Source: CAYSUS01 sp964434165 (lineage in GTDB: Bacteria; Planctomycetota; Planctomycetia; Pirellulales; Thermoguttaceae). Taken from it: a stretch of 64,000 bases of DNA. A program made the translations under genes and the position numbers. The stretch lies in the NCBI GenBank assembly GCA_964434165.1, contig CAYSUS010000037.1, positions 3,194-67,193 on the forward strand. The letters run 5' to 3'. Below are positions 33,632 to 43,391 of the stretch, piece after piece; within the stretch, counting starts at the first letter, position 1; every line of letters begins with the position of its first letter. A model generated the notes under the pieces. That model was not told the DNA's origin and ran no database searches. It was given only the letters and a program-made list of their open reading frames with translations.

Positions 33632-35197
33632 CTAGGTCTCCTCGACGCGGAGCTTCATGCCGTAAACGTCGTCGAACAGGTCGCTGGCCAGGGCGATCGA
33701 CCGGCGCATGAGGAGCAGGTCGGTGCTGCCCGAGACGTGCGCCACCAGCTCGTCGCCGTGCCGCTCGAAGCGGAACGCCGGCAGGCGCTGCAAGTGGCTG
33801 CCCGCCAGGGCGTCGGCCACGCGAAGGACCGCCGAGAGCTTGTTGACCACCACCCGCTTCTCGCGCGGAAGCGACATGTACTCCGCGTGCGTGGGCTTCG
33901 GTCCGCTCTGGCGGTGGTAGCGCGCGATGTGCGCGACGATCACCGTCTCGTCCCAGTTCAGTCCGAAGATCTCGGAGTGGTAGATGAGGTAGAAGCTGTG
34001 CTTGTGGTGGGCCCGGCTGCTGACGAAGCTGCCGATCTCGTGCAGCAGCGCGGCCACGCGCAGAAGCAGCCGGTCGCGCGGGCCCAGCCCGTGGTCGGGC
34101 AGCAGCTCGTCGAACAGCCGGCAGGCCGTCTCGGCCACGTTCTGGGCGTGGTCGAGGTCCACGCGGTACTTCTCGCCGAGGGTCATCGCCGAATGGACCA
34201 CGCCGCGATACACGGCGTCGTCCTCCTCGCCGGTGGCCTCGCGCGCCAGTTCCAGCAGCAGCCCGTCGCGCATCGAGGCCTGCGAGACGATCATCCGGCT
34301 CACGCCCGCCGCGTGGAGAAGGATCTGATAGACCAGCAGGGCCGGGTTGAGGGTCTCCGCCTCGGCGAACGGAAGCCCGAACCGCTTGGCCAGCTCTTCG
34401 GCGGTGCAGTGCTGCAAGCGGCGCAACAGCTTGTCGAAGGCCGCGACTTCGACGACGAACAGTCCTTCCGGCCCGGCCGGCCGGCCGATCTCCTTGGCGG
34501 CGAAGCGGGCGTCGCCGCCGACCGCCACGAACGAGTCGATCCCTTCCAGTTCCAGCGATCCGCCCACCGTGGCGATCATGTTGGCCACGTGATGGCGGAG
34601 CAGCTCGGCCGACCGCTCGGGCGACTGGTCGCCGGTGTCGAGCAGCTCCTGGAGCCGGATCGAGCCGAGACGGAGGCTCTCGGAGAAGGCGATCTCGCCG
34701 TCCTGCATCATGGTCAGCAGGGTGCCGCCGCCGCTGACCTCGGCCACGAGGCTCTTGTCGCGGTTGACGCCCAGGGCGTTGCCCACCGCCTCGCGCACCG
34801 CCGTGACGGTCAGCCGGCTCTCCTCGCTGGTGGCGATCGGTTCGACGTTCAGTCCCGTGGCCAGGTAAACCCGGTCGAGAAAGACGTCGGCGTTGCCCGC
34901 CTCGCGCACGGCGCTGGTGGCCACGGCGCGGACCCGCTGCACCTGGTACAGTTCGAGGAGCCTCTTGAAATCGCGGAGCACCGCCACGGCCGCGCGCATG
35001 GCCCCTCCGCCAAGGCGTCCCCGGCGAAAGGCGTCCTGCCCCAGGCGCACGGCCCGCTGGAGACGTTCGAGAACCTCGATCTGGCCGTCGCCGAGCACCT
35101 GGGCGATGACCAGACGGATCGAGTTGGAGCCCACGTCCACGGCGGCGACGGTTCGGGCGGGGGACTCGGGCCGAGGTTTTTCCGTGGTCTCGGTCAC
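33632..35197 (-). CDS. ppx: Exopolyphosphatase / guanosine pentaphosphatase (Ppx/GppA)
   Basis: A 521-residue enzyme that removes terminal phosphate from polyphosphate or from pppGpp. The ASKHA fold opens with AAVDVGSNSIRLVIAQVL. SEESRLTVTAVREAVG and VAEVSGGGTLLTMMQDGE are the phosphate and nucleotide loops. The C-terminal half has an HD-like domain (LLLRVAALLHEIGSFVSSRAHHKHSFY). The start is a GTG at 35197 whose last two bases overlap the TGA stop of the CHAD gene (GTGA); AGGAG and GGAAA lie upstream. The open frame continues to 35836 but is shadow there. Direct coupling with the CHAD gene and ppk1 supports a polyphosphate role over pppGpp. Confidence 0.95.
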   Translation of the reverse strand: MTETTEKPRPESPARTVAAVDVGSNSIRLVIAQVLGDGQIEVLERLQRAVRLGQDAFRRGRLGGGAMRAAVAVLRDFKRLLELYQVQRVRAVATSAVREAGNADVFLDRVYLATGLNVEPIATSEESRLTVTAVREAVGNALGVNRDKSLVAEVSGGGTLLTMMQDGEIAFSESLRLGSIRLQELLDTGDQSPERSAELLRHHVANMIATVGGSLELEGIDSFVAVGGDARFAAKEIGRPAGPEGLFVVEVAAFDKLLRRLQHCTAEELAKRFGLPFAEAETLNPALLVYQILLHAAGVSRMIVSQASMRDGLLLELAREATGEEDDAVYRGVVHSAMTLGEKYRVDLDHAQNVAETACRLFDELLPDHGLGPRDRLLLRVAALLHEIGSFVSSRAHHKHSFYLIYHSEIFGLNWDETVIVAHIARYHRQSGPKPTHAEYMSLPREKRVVVNKLSAVLRVADALAGSHLQRLPAFRFERHGDELVAHVSGSTDLLLMRRSIALASDLFDDVYGMKLRVEET

Positions 35198-36264
35198 GAC
35201 GGGTTGGTTTCCTGCTCCTGCGATCTGGGCCGGGCCCGGTCCCCGGCCGTCATCCCGTCCCGGCCGTTCGGGCCGCTGTCGCACGCGGCATCCGGGCGCG
35301 GCGCCGCGCCCCGCGACGCAAGCAACCCGGCCAGCCGCTCCCATACGCCGTCGGCCCCCATGGCCTGCCAGCACGCGACGGCCTCGGCGAACAGCCGCGC
35401 CCGGGTCTCGCTCCGCTCGCGGCGGAGGTACTCCAGCCCGGCCTTGACGCGCAGAAACGGCCGCGTGCTGCCGAAGTGGGAGACCAAGCGGCGCTGCTCC
35501 TCTTCGAGGAAGGCGGCCAGGTGATCGTCCCACACGTCGCAATCGTGGGCGTCGCCCAACAGGGTCTGGAGGCCCTTGACCGCGTCGATCGTCTCCTCGA
35601 GCTGCCCGGGAAACACCGACCGGGATATCTCCAGCGTGTAGCGGAGCCGCTTGGCGGCGATCCGCATCTCGTGATGCCGCTCGCGGGCCGCCGCGTCTTC
35701 CAGGCACGCCTCCAAAGCGAGCAGCTCCTCCAGGCGGGCACCGATCTGCCCGCACACGTGGTCCAGAACGGCCGGCGAGCGCACACCCTGCTCGCGGCCC
35801 TTCTTCCCCTTGACGACTTCGTCGGCCCGCTGGCACATCTCGGCCAACACGCCGCTCTGGTCGAGCCGCGCCACGGCGTCGATGACGCGGGGCTGAAGCA
35901 TCTCGCGCTGATACTCCAACTGCATCAGCAGATGGGCGATGCCCACGCAGTGCGCGGGATCGGTCACGCGGGCGAGCGTCTTGCAGAGAAACTCGATCTG
36001 CACGTCCTTGTCGCGGGCCCCGCCGAGCTCCTTGGTCACGCGACGGATCTCCTTGCGCCAGCGCTTGGCTAGCTTAGGGCCGACCCACTGCCCGAACAGG
36101 TCCATGGCTGCCCGAAGCCGCCGCGAGGCCACACGCGCGCGGTGGACGTACTCGATGTCCTTGGCCTCGCGCACGCCCTCCAGTTGCGAGACGAGCTGCC
36201 GGGCCTGCTTGCGGAAGTAGCCGGCCGCCAGGAGCCGATAACCTTCGTCGCTTACGCGCTTCAT
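35194..36264 (-). CDS. CHAD domain protein
   Basis: A 356-residue cytosolic protein with the conserved-histidine alpha-helical domain (CHAD). Two helical repeats carry the basic residues expected to line a channel: EYVHRARVASRRLRAAMDLFGQW with KRWRKEIRRVTKELGGARDKDV in the first half, and HEMRIAAKRLRYTLEISRSVFP with LQTLLGDAHDCDVWDDHL in the second. CHAD proteins bind polyphosphate and are often linked to its granules. The last 40 residues are low-complexity. Its stop overlaps the ppx GTG start. AGGAGG is present but about 20 nt before the ATG, so the start is likely rather than certain. Confidence 0.94.
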   Translation of the reverse strand: MKRVSDEGYRLLAAGYFRKQARQLVSQLEGVREAKDIEYVHRARVASRRLRAAMDLFGQWVGPKLAKRWRKEIRRVTKELGGARDKDVQIEFLCKTLARVTDPAHCVGIAHLLMQLEYQREMLQPRVIDAVARLDQSGVLAEMCQRADEVVKGKKGREQGVRSPAVLDHVCGQIGARLEELLALEACLEDAAARERHHEMRIAAKRLRYTLEISRSVFPGQLEETIDAVKGLQTLLGDAHDCDVWDDHLAAFLEEEQRRLVSHFGSTRPFLRVKAGLEYLRRERSETRARLFAEAVACWQAMGADGVWERLAGLLASRGAAPRPDAACDSGPNGRDGMTAGDRARPRSQEQETNPS

Positions 36265-36724
36265 GTTCAGCGGTCTTACCCCTCCTGGTACGTCTCATGC
36301 GCCGGGCGCCCATGCGGCCCCCGCGCAACGCCCACCGGCCGCAGACGCCCAAGTCGGACGACGCGGTCAGGGAGGCGTCCGCCCCCAAATAAGAACCCGA
36401 AACCCCACGAAATCCTAGCCGATGCAACGGAAACATCTTACCGACTTGGGGGCCAGCCCGCCACACCCCCTCGCACCGGGGCTGGGGCTCCGGGGCCTCG
36501 CCTCCTCGCTCGCAAGGCCCCCTTCGGCCCCCGGGGGACCGCCCGCGCGACCGGACGCGGCCGCGGCGGCCGGCCGCGCCACCTCGTTTGCAAACTCCGG
36601 CCGGGCCATTACCATGCGGGCAGCCTGGCGGGCGCCTCGCCTTGGGGGTGAACTTCGAGGCGCGGCGGGGCGTCTAACGGGGAACATTGCGCTGACCTGG
36701 GGGGGCCAGGGAGAAGTGGACTCG
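36265..36724. other. Intergenic region of 460 bp between divergent genes
   Basis: It separates the CHAD-ppx-ppk1 operon (minus) from the large TPR gene (plus) and should hold both promoters. The reading frame of the TPR gene stays open through it from 36422, but the sequence there (rich in Pro, Ala and Gly) does not look coding. I find no Pho-box-like array, palindrome or RNA gene. Confidence 0.45.
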
Positions 36725-39700
36725 ATGGAATCCGACCACGCTACGCTCGATCGTGTCGCCGACCTGTACCGCCAGGGCCGCTATCTCGACGCGCTGGCCG
36801 CCTCCGAGCCGCTGGGGCCGCCCGAGGCCTGGACCGGAGCCAGGGCCTCCGTGCTCGCCGGCCGGCTGGCCACCATGCTCGGCGCGCCCCGCCTGGGCCG
36901 GGTCCTGCATGCCAGGGCGTGGCGGCGCTATCCCTCGGAGCCCGAGGCGGTTTACTTCCACGCGATCGGCCTGCTCGTGCGCCGGGGACCCTGGCCGTGC
37001 CTGGAGCTGATTCGCCGCTACGGCGACCTGCCCGGCGCGGACGGCTCGATCCAGGCCGACTGGTTCGCGCTGAGCGGGCAAGTGCTGGCCATTCTGCGCG
37101 ACTTCGAGAGCGCCGAGGACTGCCTCGCCCGCGCCGAGAAGCTCGCCCCAACGCGGCCGTGGATCTGGGTCGAGAAGGCCGTGCTGCTCGAAGCGGAGGA
37201 CCGCCCGGAGGACGCCCTGGGCGCGGCGCAGCACGCCCTGCGGCTCCGCCCCTGGTTCCGCCCGGCCGTCCAGGCCGCCGCGCATTACCTGGTCCAGCTC
37301 AACCGCGACGAGGAGGCCCTCGCGCTGCTCACCGAGGCGGCGCGGCATCTGCAGTGCGGCGACCTGCTCATCCAGCGGGCATCGCTGGAGCGGGAGCTGG
37401 GCCGCTACCGGGAGGCGCGCGAAGACCTGAATCGCGCCGCGCCCCTGCTGCCGCTGATGTCCCGCGACCGGAAGCGGCGCATGGCGTTCGACGCGCAGCG
37501 GGCCGACGCGGCCTACCATTGCGGCGACCTGCGCGAGGCCGCGCGGCTTTCGGCGCTGGTCGATGTCCCGTTCTTCAAGGAGACCGCCAAGCGCCTGGCC
37601 GCGGAGCCTCTGGAAGGCAAGCGGGTCGTGCTGACGGTGGGCTTCGTGCGCCAGCATCACGTGACGTGCGCGCCGGCCACGCTGTCGGCGATCAGCGCCT
37701 ACTGGTCGAAGCCGGCCGATCATCTCGAGGTGGCCGAGCGGATCTGCTACGACGGCACGCCGGCCCACAGCGAAAGGCGCTGGGCCGAGGAGAACGGTTT
37801 CGCGGTGCGGGAGTTCCGCATCACGTGGGACTCGGCCACGGCCCTGCTGGACCGGGGGATTCCCTTCGCCCTGCACACGGTGGACCCCGGCTCGGCCCAT
37901 CTCCAGGCCGTGATCGGCTACGACAGCCGCCGCGGCACGTTCCTGGTCCGCGATCCGTCGGAGCGGCACTACGGCGAGGTGCTCGGCGAGGAGTTGCTGA
38001 AGCACTACCGCTCGACCGGGCCGCGCGGCCTGGCCCTGGTGCCCGAGGAGCAGGCCGATCGGTTCGCCGGACTCGACCTGCCGGACGCGGCCCTGTACGA
38101 CGACTGCTACCGCATCGAGCGGGCCCTCCAGGCGCACGATCGGCCGCAGGCCCAAGAGACGCACGTGCGGATGCGCGCCGAGCACGCCAACCACCCGCTC
38201 ACGCTCCGCTCCCGCGGGGCCATGGCCGCCTACGACGCCGACCCGATCAACATCCTCAAGACGGCCGAGCAGCTCCTCAAGGAGTTTCCGGAAGACGCCA
38301 ACCTGCTGGTGTCCAAGCTCAACTGCCTCAGGGAGCTGGGCCGCCGCGACGACCGGCTGTCCATGCTTCGCGAGCTTTGCGGAAGGCCCGAGCCGGCCCC
38401 GTTCTTCCTCATTCGGTACGCGCAGGAGCTGGTCGAGGATGCCCGCTCGCACGGCGAGACGCTCGCCGTGCTCCGGCGGACCATGCGCATGCGGCCCATC
38501 GACCCGGACAACTACGGCCTTCTGGCCGACGTGCTCTGGGAGCGGCGGCGCCGCGACGAGGCCCTGGCGCTCTACCGTTTCGCGGCCTGCCTGGCCGACA
38601 AGGACCAGGCCCGCGCGCGATCCTATTTCATCGCCGCCCGGCATCTGCGTCAGACGGAGCGGGCGATCACGATGCTCAAGGATCGCTTCGCGCGGTTCGG
38701 AGGCCGCTCGAGCCATCCGGCCCAGACCTTGTGCTGGGCCTTCGAGACCCTGGAGCAGACCGGCACGGCCCTGGAGGTGCTCGAGGAGGCCCTCGCCCGA
38801 AGGCCCGACGACGGCGAGCTGCTCCTGTTCGCGGCCGACATGTACGGCCGCTACGGCCGCGCGGAGCGCGCCGCCGAGCTGCACGGCCGCGCGGAGGGCA
38901 ACTCGCACCGCATGGCCTGGCTGCGCACGGCCTCCTACCTGGCCCTGTACCAGAGCGACCAGCGCAGCGCCCTGGACCGCGCCCGGGAGGTCCTGAAGAC
39001 CGAGCCCCTCGCCCGCGACGCCAACGACCTGGCCGCGCAGCTCCTGGCCGACCTGGAGGGGGACGCGGCCGCCATCGCCCACATCCGCCAGGCCGTGGAG
39101 CGATTTCCCCACAGCTACGGGCTGCGCGTGCTCCTCATCGAGTGGCTGCGGCGCCAGGATCCGGCCGCGGCCGAGCCGGCCATCCGCGAGCTGCTGGAGC
39201 GCCAGCCGGTCGATCCCTGGGCCCGCCGCGAGCTGGCGATCACGCTGATCGAACAGAGCAAGTGGGACGAGGCCGAGGACGAGGCCGACCTGGCGATCCA
39301 GCTCGAGCCCAGCAATCCCCTGGGGCATCTGATTCAGGGACGGATCCGCCAGGCGGCCGGGCGGGTGGAGGAGGCGAGGGCGTGCTTCCGCGACGCGATC
39401 ACCGTGTCGGTGGACTTCGACCCGGCGATCGCCGCCCTGATGCAGACGTGCGACTCCAAGGCCGATCGGCTCGACGCGCTGGAGTTCCTCCGCGGCGAGC
39501 TCGTGCGCCAGGTGATCTTCGGCGACGGCCTGCTGGCGTTTTGCGACTACGCCTCGGCGACGCTCGACGCCCAGACGCTCCTGGGCACGCTTCGCGACGC
39601 CCTGGCCGCCCGCCCCGAGCTGTGGCACGCCCACGCCGCCTTGATCCGGCAGTTGACCGAGATCGAGCGCACCGACGAGGCCCGGGACCTGGCCGAGGCG

Positions 39701-41686
39701 GCGGTGGCGCAGTTTCCCCTCCTGCCCCGCATGTGGCTGGAGCTGGCCGCGGTGTGCCGCGCCCGCAAGGATGACGCGGGGGAGATCGCGGCCCTGGCCA
39801 AGGCCCGCGAGATCTCCCCCAACTGGGGCGAGCCGGCGCGGCTTCTGGCCGAGACCTACCAGCGCCAGGGCGACATGGAGCGGGCGGCCGCGCTGCTGGA
39901 GCAGATGGTGCCCCGCGAGCCCCGCGAAGCCCGCAACCACGCCTACCTGGCCGACGCGCTTTGGGCCCTGGACCGCCGCGACGAGGCCATCGAGCGGATG
40001 ACCCAGGCCGTGCGCCTGGAGCCGGGTTACGACTGGGCCTGGAACATGCTGCGCGACTGGTCGGCCGCGGTGGACCAGCCGCGGCGGGCCCTGGACGTCG
40101 CCCAGGAGCTCACGCGCCTGCGGCCCCAGCAGGCCCGGTCGTGGCTCGTGCTCGCGCGCGTGCTCGCCGCGGAGGACCAGCGCGCCGCGCGTCTGGAGGC
40201 CCTCGACCGCGCTGCGGCGCTCAACCCGTGCCTGCCCGAGGTCCATTCGATGCGGGCCGCGTGCCTGGCCGAGATGGAACGGTACGACGAGGCGCTGGCC
40301 GCGTGCCGTCCCGAGGCCCTCGCCGACGCCGTGCCGCTGGAGCTGGCCGCGCGCGAGGCCGACGTCGAGTTCCGCCGAGGCAACGCGGACGCCGCCGTCG
40401 AGAGGATGCGCGAGGTGGTGGCCCACGATCCCGACTACCTCTGGGCGTGGACGCGCCTGGCCGACTGGCACGACCAGGCCGGGCGAGACGAGGACTACCT
40501 CCAGGCCGCGGAGAACATGGTGCGCGTGGCGCCCGGCCTGCCGGCCTGCTGGGGATACCGGGGCGACGCGCGGCGACGCACGCAAGACCGCCAGGGGGCC
40601 GCCGAGGACCTCCAGCGGGCCCTGGAGATGGCGCCGGACTACCTGTTCGCCGCGATGGGCCTGCTGGACGTTCAGTTCGAGGGCGACGACCTGGAGGGGG
40701 CCGCGCGCACGCTGGAGGTCGCGGCGCCTCACATGCCGCCCGAGTTTGCCCTGGCCCAGCAGATCCGCCTGGACGCCCGGCGCCGCGACCGCCAGGGCGC
40801 CCTGGCCCATTTCCGGCAGTTGTGCGCGCTGCCGCTGGAGGACGCGCAGGCGCTGGACGCGGCGGTCGCCGAGATGGCCGAAGAGCCGTGGATGCCCGCG
40901 GTGGCCGAGGAGCTTTGCCGGCAGGTGGCGCGCGACGACGTCGCTCCGCCCGTCGTCGAGGTCTGGGCCGAGTGCCTGGCGCGGACGGGTCGATGGGACC
41001 GCTGCGAGCCGACCTTGCAGCGGATGGCGGATCGCGAGGAGGCGTGGCGCGCCGGCGCGGCGCGCTGGCTGATCGCGCTGGGAAGCGCGGCTCGGCCCGA
41101 GCCGCTCCAGGCGTTCATCCGGCGGAACCGCAAACGGCTCCGCCGACACGCCCACACCTGGGCCGCGGCGGGCCAGGCCCTCTCCGACGTCGATCTGGAC
41201 CGCAACGCGGTCCGCTGGCTCTCCGACTGGCCCCGGCGCGACGACGTGACGCCGCAGGCGCTCTTCTACCTGGTGCTTTCGCTCTGGAAGCTGGGCCGCC
41301 GGCACAAGGCCGTGGAGGCGAGCCGGCGGGCCCTGGAGATGCCGCCCGACCACTCCGCGCCGTTCCACCTCCTCTGGCTGGCGGTGGACCGCGTCCTGGA
41401 AGGCGAGGAGCCCGCCGCCCGGGAGATGCTCCAGCCGCTCGACGCCGGGACGTTCAACCAGTATTACGCGGCGCTCTACGAGCTGGTCGCCGTGGCCGCC
41501 GACTCGCGGCCATACGCCGAGGCGGCGGGCCGGATGCGCGCGGTGCGAGGGGGCGCGCCCGGGGAGGTCGCCCGCGACGTGCTCTTCCGCACGATCTACC
41601 GCCGTCTCCGCCGCCGCCTGGCCCGGCGGCACGGGCGCGGGGCCCAGGCCGCCTGGCAGTGGCTGTGCGGGGCGGTGGGAGCGTGA
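36725..41686 (+). CDS. Giant TPR protein with embedded C39-like papain-fold domain
   Basis: A 1653-residue protein made almost wholly of tetratricopeptide-like helical repeats, about residues 1-290 and 460-1640, with repeated A-x-x-L and W-A/P turns. Between them, about residues 300-440, is a C39-type (papain-like) domain: Cys315 in HHVTCAPATLSAISAYW, His392 in GSAHLQAVIGYD and Asp410 in FLVRDPSERHYGEV, a plausible catalytic triad. No signal peptide or membrane helix is seen, so it is probably cytosolic. The ATG at 36725 has GGGAGAAG upstream. It lies between the polyphosphate operon and the pho/pst genes. The target or partners are unknown; TPRs suggest a scaffold. Confidence 0.88.
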   Translation: MESDHATLDRVADLYRQGRYLDALAASEPLGPPEAWTGARASVLAGRLATMLGAPRLGRVLHARAWRRYPSEPEAVYFHAIGLLVRRGPWPCLELIRRYGDLPGADGSIQADWFALSGQVLAILRDFESAEDCLARAEKLAPTRPWIWVEKAVLLEAEDRPEDALGAAQHALRLRPWFRPAVQAAAHYLVQLNRDEEALALLTEAARHLQCGDLLIQRASLERELGRYREAREDLNRAAPLLPLMSRDRKRRMAFDAQRADAAYHCGDLREAARLSALVDVPFFKETAKRLAAEPLEGKRVVLTVGFVRQHHVTCAPATLSAISAYWSKPADHLEVAERICYDGTPAHSERRWAEENGFAVREFRITWDSATALLDRGIPFALHTVDPGSAHLQAVIGYDSRRGTFLVRDPSERHYGEVLGEELLKHYRSTGPRGLALVPEEQADRFAGLDLPDAALYDDCYRIERALQAHDRPQAQETHVRMRAEHANHPLTLRSRGAMAAYDADPINILKTAEQLLKEFPEDANLLVSKLNCLRELGRRDDRLSMLRELCGRPEPAPFFLIRYAQELVEDARSHGETLAVLRRTMRMRPIDPDNYGLLADVLWERRRRDEALALYRFAACLADKDQARARSYFIAARHLRQTERAITMLKDRFARFGGRSSHPAQTLCWAFETLEQTGTALEVLEEALARRPDDGELLLFAADMYGRYGRAERAAELHGRAEGNSHRMAWLRTASYLALYQSDQRSALDRAREVLKTEPLARDANDLAAQLLADLEGDAAAIAHIRQAVERFPHSYGLRVLLIEWLRRQDPAAAEPAIRELLERQPVDPWARRELAITLIEQSKWDEAEDEADLAIQLEPSNPLGHLIQGRIRQAAGRVEEARACFRDAITVSVDFDPAIAALMQTCDSKADRLDALEFLRGELVRQVIFGDGLLAFCDYASATLDAQTLLGTLRDALAARPELWHAHAALIRQLTEIERTDEARDLAEAAVAQFPLLPRMWLELAAVCRARKDDAGEIAALAKAREISPNWGEPARLLAETYQRQGDMERAAALLEQMVPREPREARNHAYLADALWALDRRDEAIERMTQAVRLEPGYDWAWNMLRDWSAAVDQPRRALDVAQELTRLRPQQARSWLVLARVLAAEDQRAARLEALDRAAALNPCLPEVHSMRAACLAEMERYDEALAACRPEALADAVPLELAAREADVEFRRGNADAAVERMREVVAHDPDYLWAWTRLADWHDQAGRDEDYLQAAENMVRVAPGLPACWGYRGDARRRTQDRQGAAEDLQRALEMAPDYLFAAMGLLDVQFEGDDLEGAARTLEVAAPHMPPEFALAQQIRLDARRRDRQGALAHFRQLCALPLEDAQALDAAVAEMAEEPWMPAVAEELCRQVARDDVAPPVVEVWAECLARTGRWDRCEPTLQRMADREEAWRAGAARWLIALGSAARPEPLQAFIRRNRKRLRRHAHTWAAAGQALSDVDLDRNAVRWLSDWPRRDDVTPQALFYLVLSLWKLGRRHKAVEASRRALEMPPDHSAPFHLLWLAVDRVLEGEEPAAREMLQPLDAGTFNQYYAALYELVAVAADSRPYAEAAGRMRAVRGGAPGEVARDVLFRTIYRRLRRRLARRHGRGAQAAWQWLCGAVGA

Positions 41687-41746
41687 GGCCGGCCGGCGCC
41701 GCAGAAGCTGGCGGGGCGCGCGCGGGAAGACGAGCCGGCGGCCCGC

Positions 41747-42412
41747 TCAGGCGATCTCCATCTCGCCGTGGCGCGCGATGCGGCCCTCGACCATGTAGAT
41801 CACGTCCTCCGCGATGTTCGTGGCGTGGTCGGCGATCCGCTCCAGGTTGCGCGCGGCCGCGGCCAGGGTGAGAAGCGGCGTGGTCTGCTCCGGGTCCCGG
41901 CGGATCATCGCCTCGGCCTCCAGGCGGATGTCGCGCTTCATGCGGTCGATCTCGTGGTCGCGCCCGCACACGTCGTTGGCCAGCTCCGGATCCATGTTGA
42001 CCAGGGCGTCCATGCTGTCGCGGACCATGGCCTGGACCTTCTGCCACATGCCGCGGATGTCGAAGGGGATCTCGGGCATCGGGTTGCGGCAAAAGGTGAT
42101 CGCCTTGCGCGCCACGTTCACCGCCAGGTCGCCGATCCGCTCCAGATCGTTGTTGATCTTCAGCGCCGAGACGATGAAGCGGAGGTCGGCGGCCACCGGC
42201 TGGTGCAGGGCGAGGATCTTCAGGCAGGTCTCCTCGAGCTCCACCTCGCGCTGGTCGATGTCGAAGTCGCGGATCTCGATCCTCTCCGCGGCCTCCTCGT
42301 CCCTTTCCAGCAGGGCGCGCACGGCGCCCTGCACCTGGTCTTCGACCAGCCCGCAGAGCGAAAGAAGGTCCTTCTTGAGTCGCTCGATTTCCCGCTGGAG
42401 GTGGACGGACAT
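41747..42412 (-). CDS. phoU: Phosphate-specific transport system regulator PhoU
   Basis: A 221-residue all-helical protein that links the Pst transporter to the PhoR kinase and shuts off the Pho response when phosphate is ample. The two three-helix PhoU repeats are seen: LEETCLKILALHQPVAADLRFIVSALKINNDLERIGDLAVNVAR in the first, and EAEAMIRRDPEQTTPLLTLAAAARNLERIADHATNIAEDVIYMVEG in the second, each with the E/DRxxDHxxN-type metal-binding motif. The ATG at 42412 is the first in register with the family; the frame upstream overlaps pstB in shadow. It is last in the phoBR-pstSCAB-phoU array, 65 bp after pstB. Confidence 0.96.
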   Translation of the reverse strand: MSVHLQREIERLKKDLLSLCGLVEDQVQGAVRALLERDEEAAERIEIRDFDIDQREVELEETCLKILALHQPVAADLRFIVSALKINNDLERIGDLAVNVARKAITFCRNPMPEIPFDIRGMWQKVQAMVRDSMDALVNMDPELANDVCGRDHEIDRMKRDIRLEAEAMIRRDPEQTTPLLTLAAAARNLERIADHATNIAEDVIYMVEGRIARHGEMEIA

Positions 42413-42477
42413 GCCCGGGTTCCATTCATCCGAAGTGAGACGGCGGGTGGCTTCCCGCCGCGGGCGCTCGGCGGCCT

Positions 42478-43341
42478 TCAGCCGAACCGCCCCGTGATGT
42501 AGTCTTCCGTTTCCTTCTTGTCCGGCTTGGTGAACAGCCGCTTGGTGGGGCCGAACTCGACCAGCACCCCTTCGTACAGGAAGGCCGTGTAGTCGGAGAC
42601 GCGGGCCGCCTGCTGCATGTTGTGGGTGACGATGATGATCGTGTACTCGCCGCGGAGCTCGCCGATGAGGTCCTCGATCCGCGTGGTCGAGCGGGGGTCG
42701 AGCGCCGAGCAGGGCTCGTCCATGAGGATGATCTCGGGATCGACGGCGATCGCCCGGGCGATGCACAGGCGCTGGTGCTGCCCGCCCGAAAGGCCCAGCG
42801 CCGACTCGTGCAGCCGGTCCTTGACCTCCTCCCAGAGGGCGGCCCGCTTGAGGCTGTGCTCGACCACCTCGTCGAGCACGCGCCGCTGGCGGATGCCCGC
42901 GATGCGCAGCCCGTAGGCGATGTTCTCGTAGATCGACTTGGGAAAGGGCGTCGGCTTCTGGAACACCATGCCCACGCGGCGGCGAAGCTCGATCACGTCC
43001 ACCGACCGGTCGTTGATGTTCTGCCCGTCCAGGTCGATCACGCCGGTGGTCCGCACGTCGTCGATCAGGTCGTTCATGCGGTTCAGGCAGCGAAGCAGCG
43101 TGGACTTGCCGCATCCGGAGGGCCCGATCAGCGCCGTGACCTCGTTGCGCGGGAAGTCCATGGTGATGTCGAACAGGGCCTGGGCCGAGCCGTAATGAAG
43201 ACACACGTCGCTGGCCCGCGCGATGGCGTCGCACACCTCGTCGTCCTCGCTGCGCGCGCCGCCCGCCCGCTTCAAGGCCCCGTCGGTCAGCGAGCGCATG
43301 GCCAGGTTCTCCGAGACGTGTCGGGCGGAAGTCTGCTCCAT
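42478..43341 (-). CDS. pstB: Phosphate ABC transporter ATP-binding protein PstB
   Basis: A 287-residue ATPase of the high-affinity phosphate importer. Walker A is GPSGCGKST (73-81), the signature is LSGGQHQRL (His where Gln is usual), and Walker B is IILMDEPCSALDP. The Q-loop region VGMVFQKPTPFPKSIYENI is diagnostic for PstB. The N-terminus is about 40 residues longer than in E. coli PstB, with a charged extension of unknown role. The ATG at 43341 has AAGGGA upstream. It lies between pstA and phoU on the same strand. Confidence 0.97.
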   Translation of the reverse strand: MEQTSARHVSENLAMRSLTDGALKRAGGARSEDDEVCDAIARASDVCLHYGSAQALFDITMDFPRNEVTALIGPSGCGKSTLLRCLNRMNDLIDDVRTTGVIDLDGQNINDRSVDVIELRRRVGMVFQKPTPFPKSIYENIAYGLRIAGIRQRRVLDEVVEHSLKRAALWEEVKDRLHESALGLSGGQHQRLCIARAIAVDPEIILMDEPCSALDPRSTTRIEDLIGELRGEYTIIIVTHNMQQAARVSDYTAFLYEGVLVEFGPTKRLFTKPDKKETEDYITGRFG

Positions 43342-43391
43342 GGGGATCCCTTCGGTCGGTCTCTCCTCTGGTGCGGTCAAAACGGCTCCCT

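Noticed and set aside
36674..41632. Long minus-strand open frame (about 1650 codons) opposite the TPR gene
   Set aside because: The plus strand has clear TPR repeats and C39 motifs; the antisense frame shows low-complexity sequence only.
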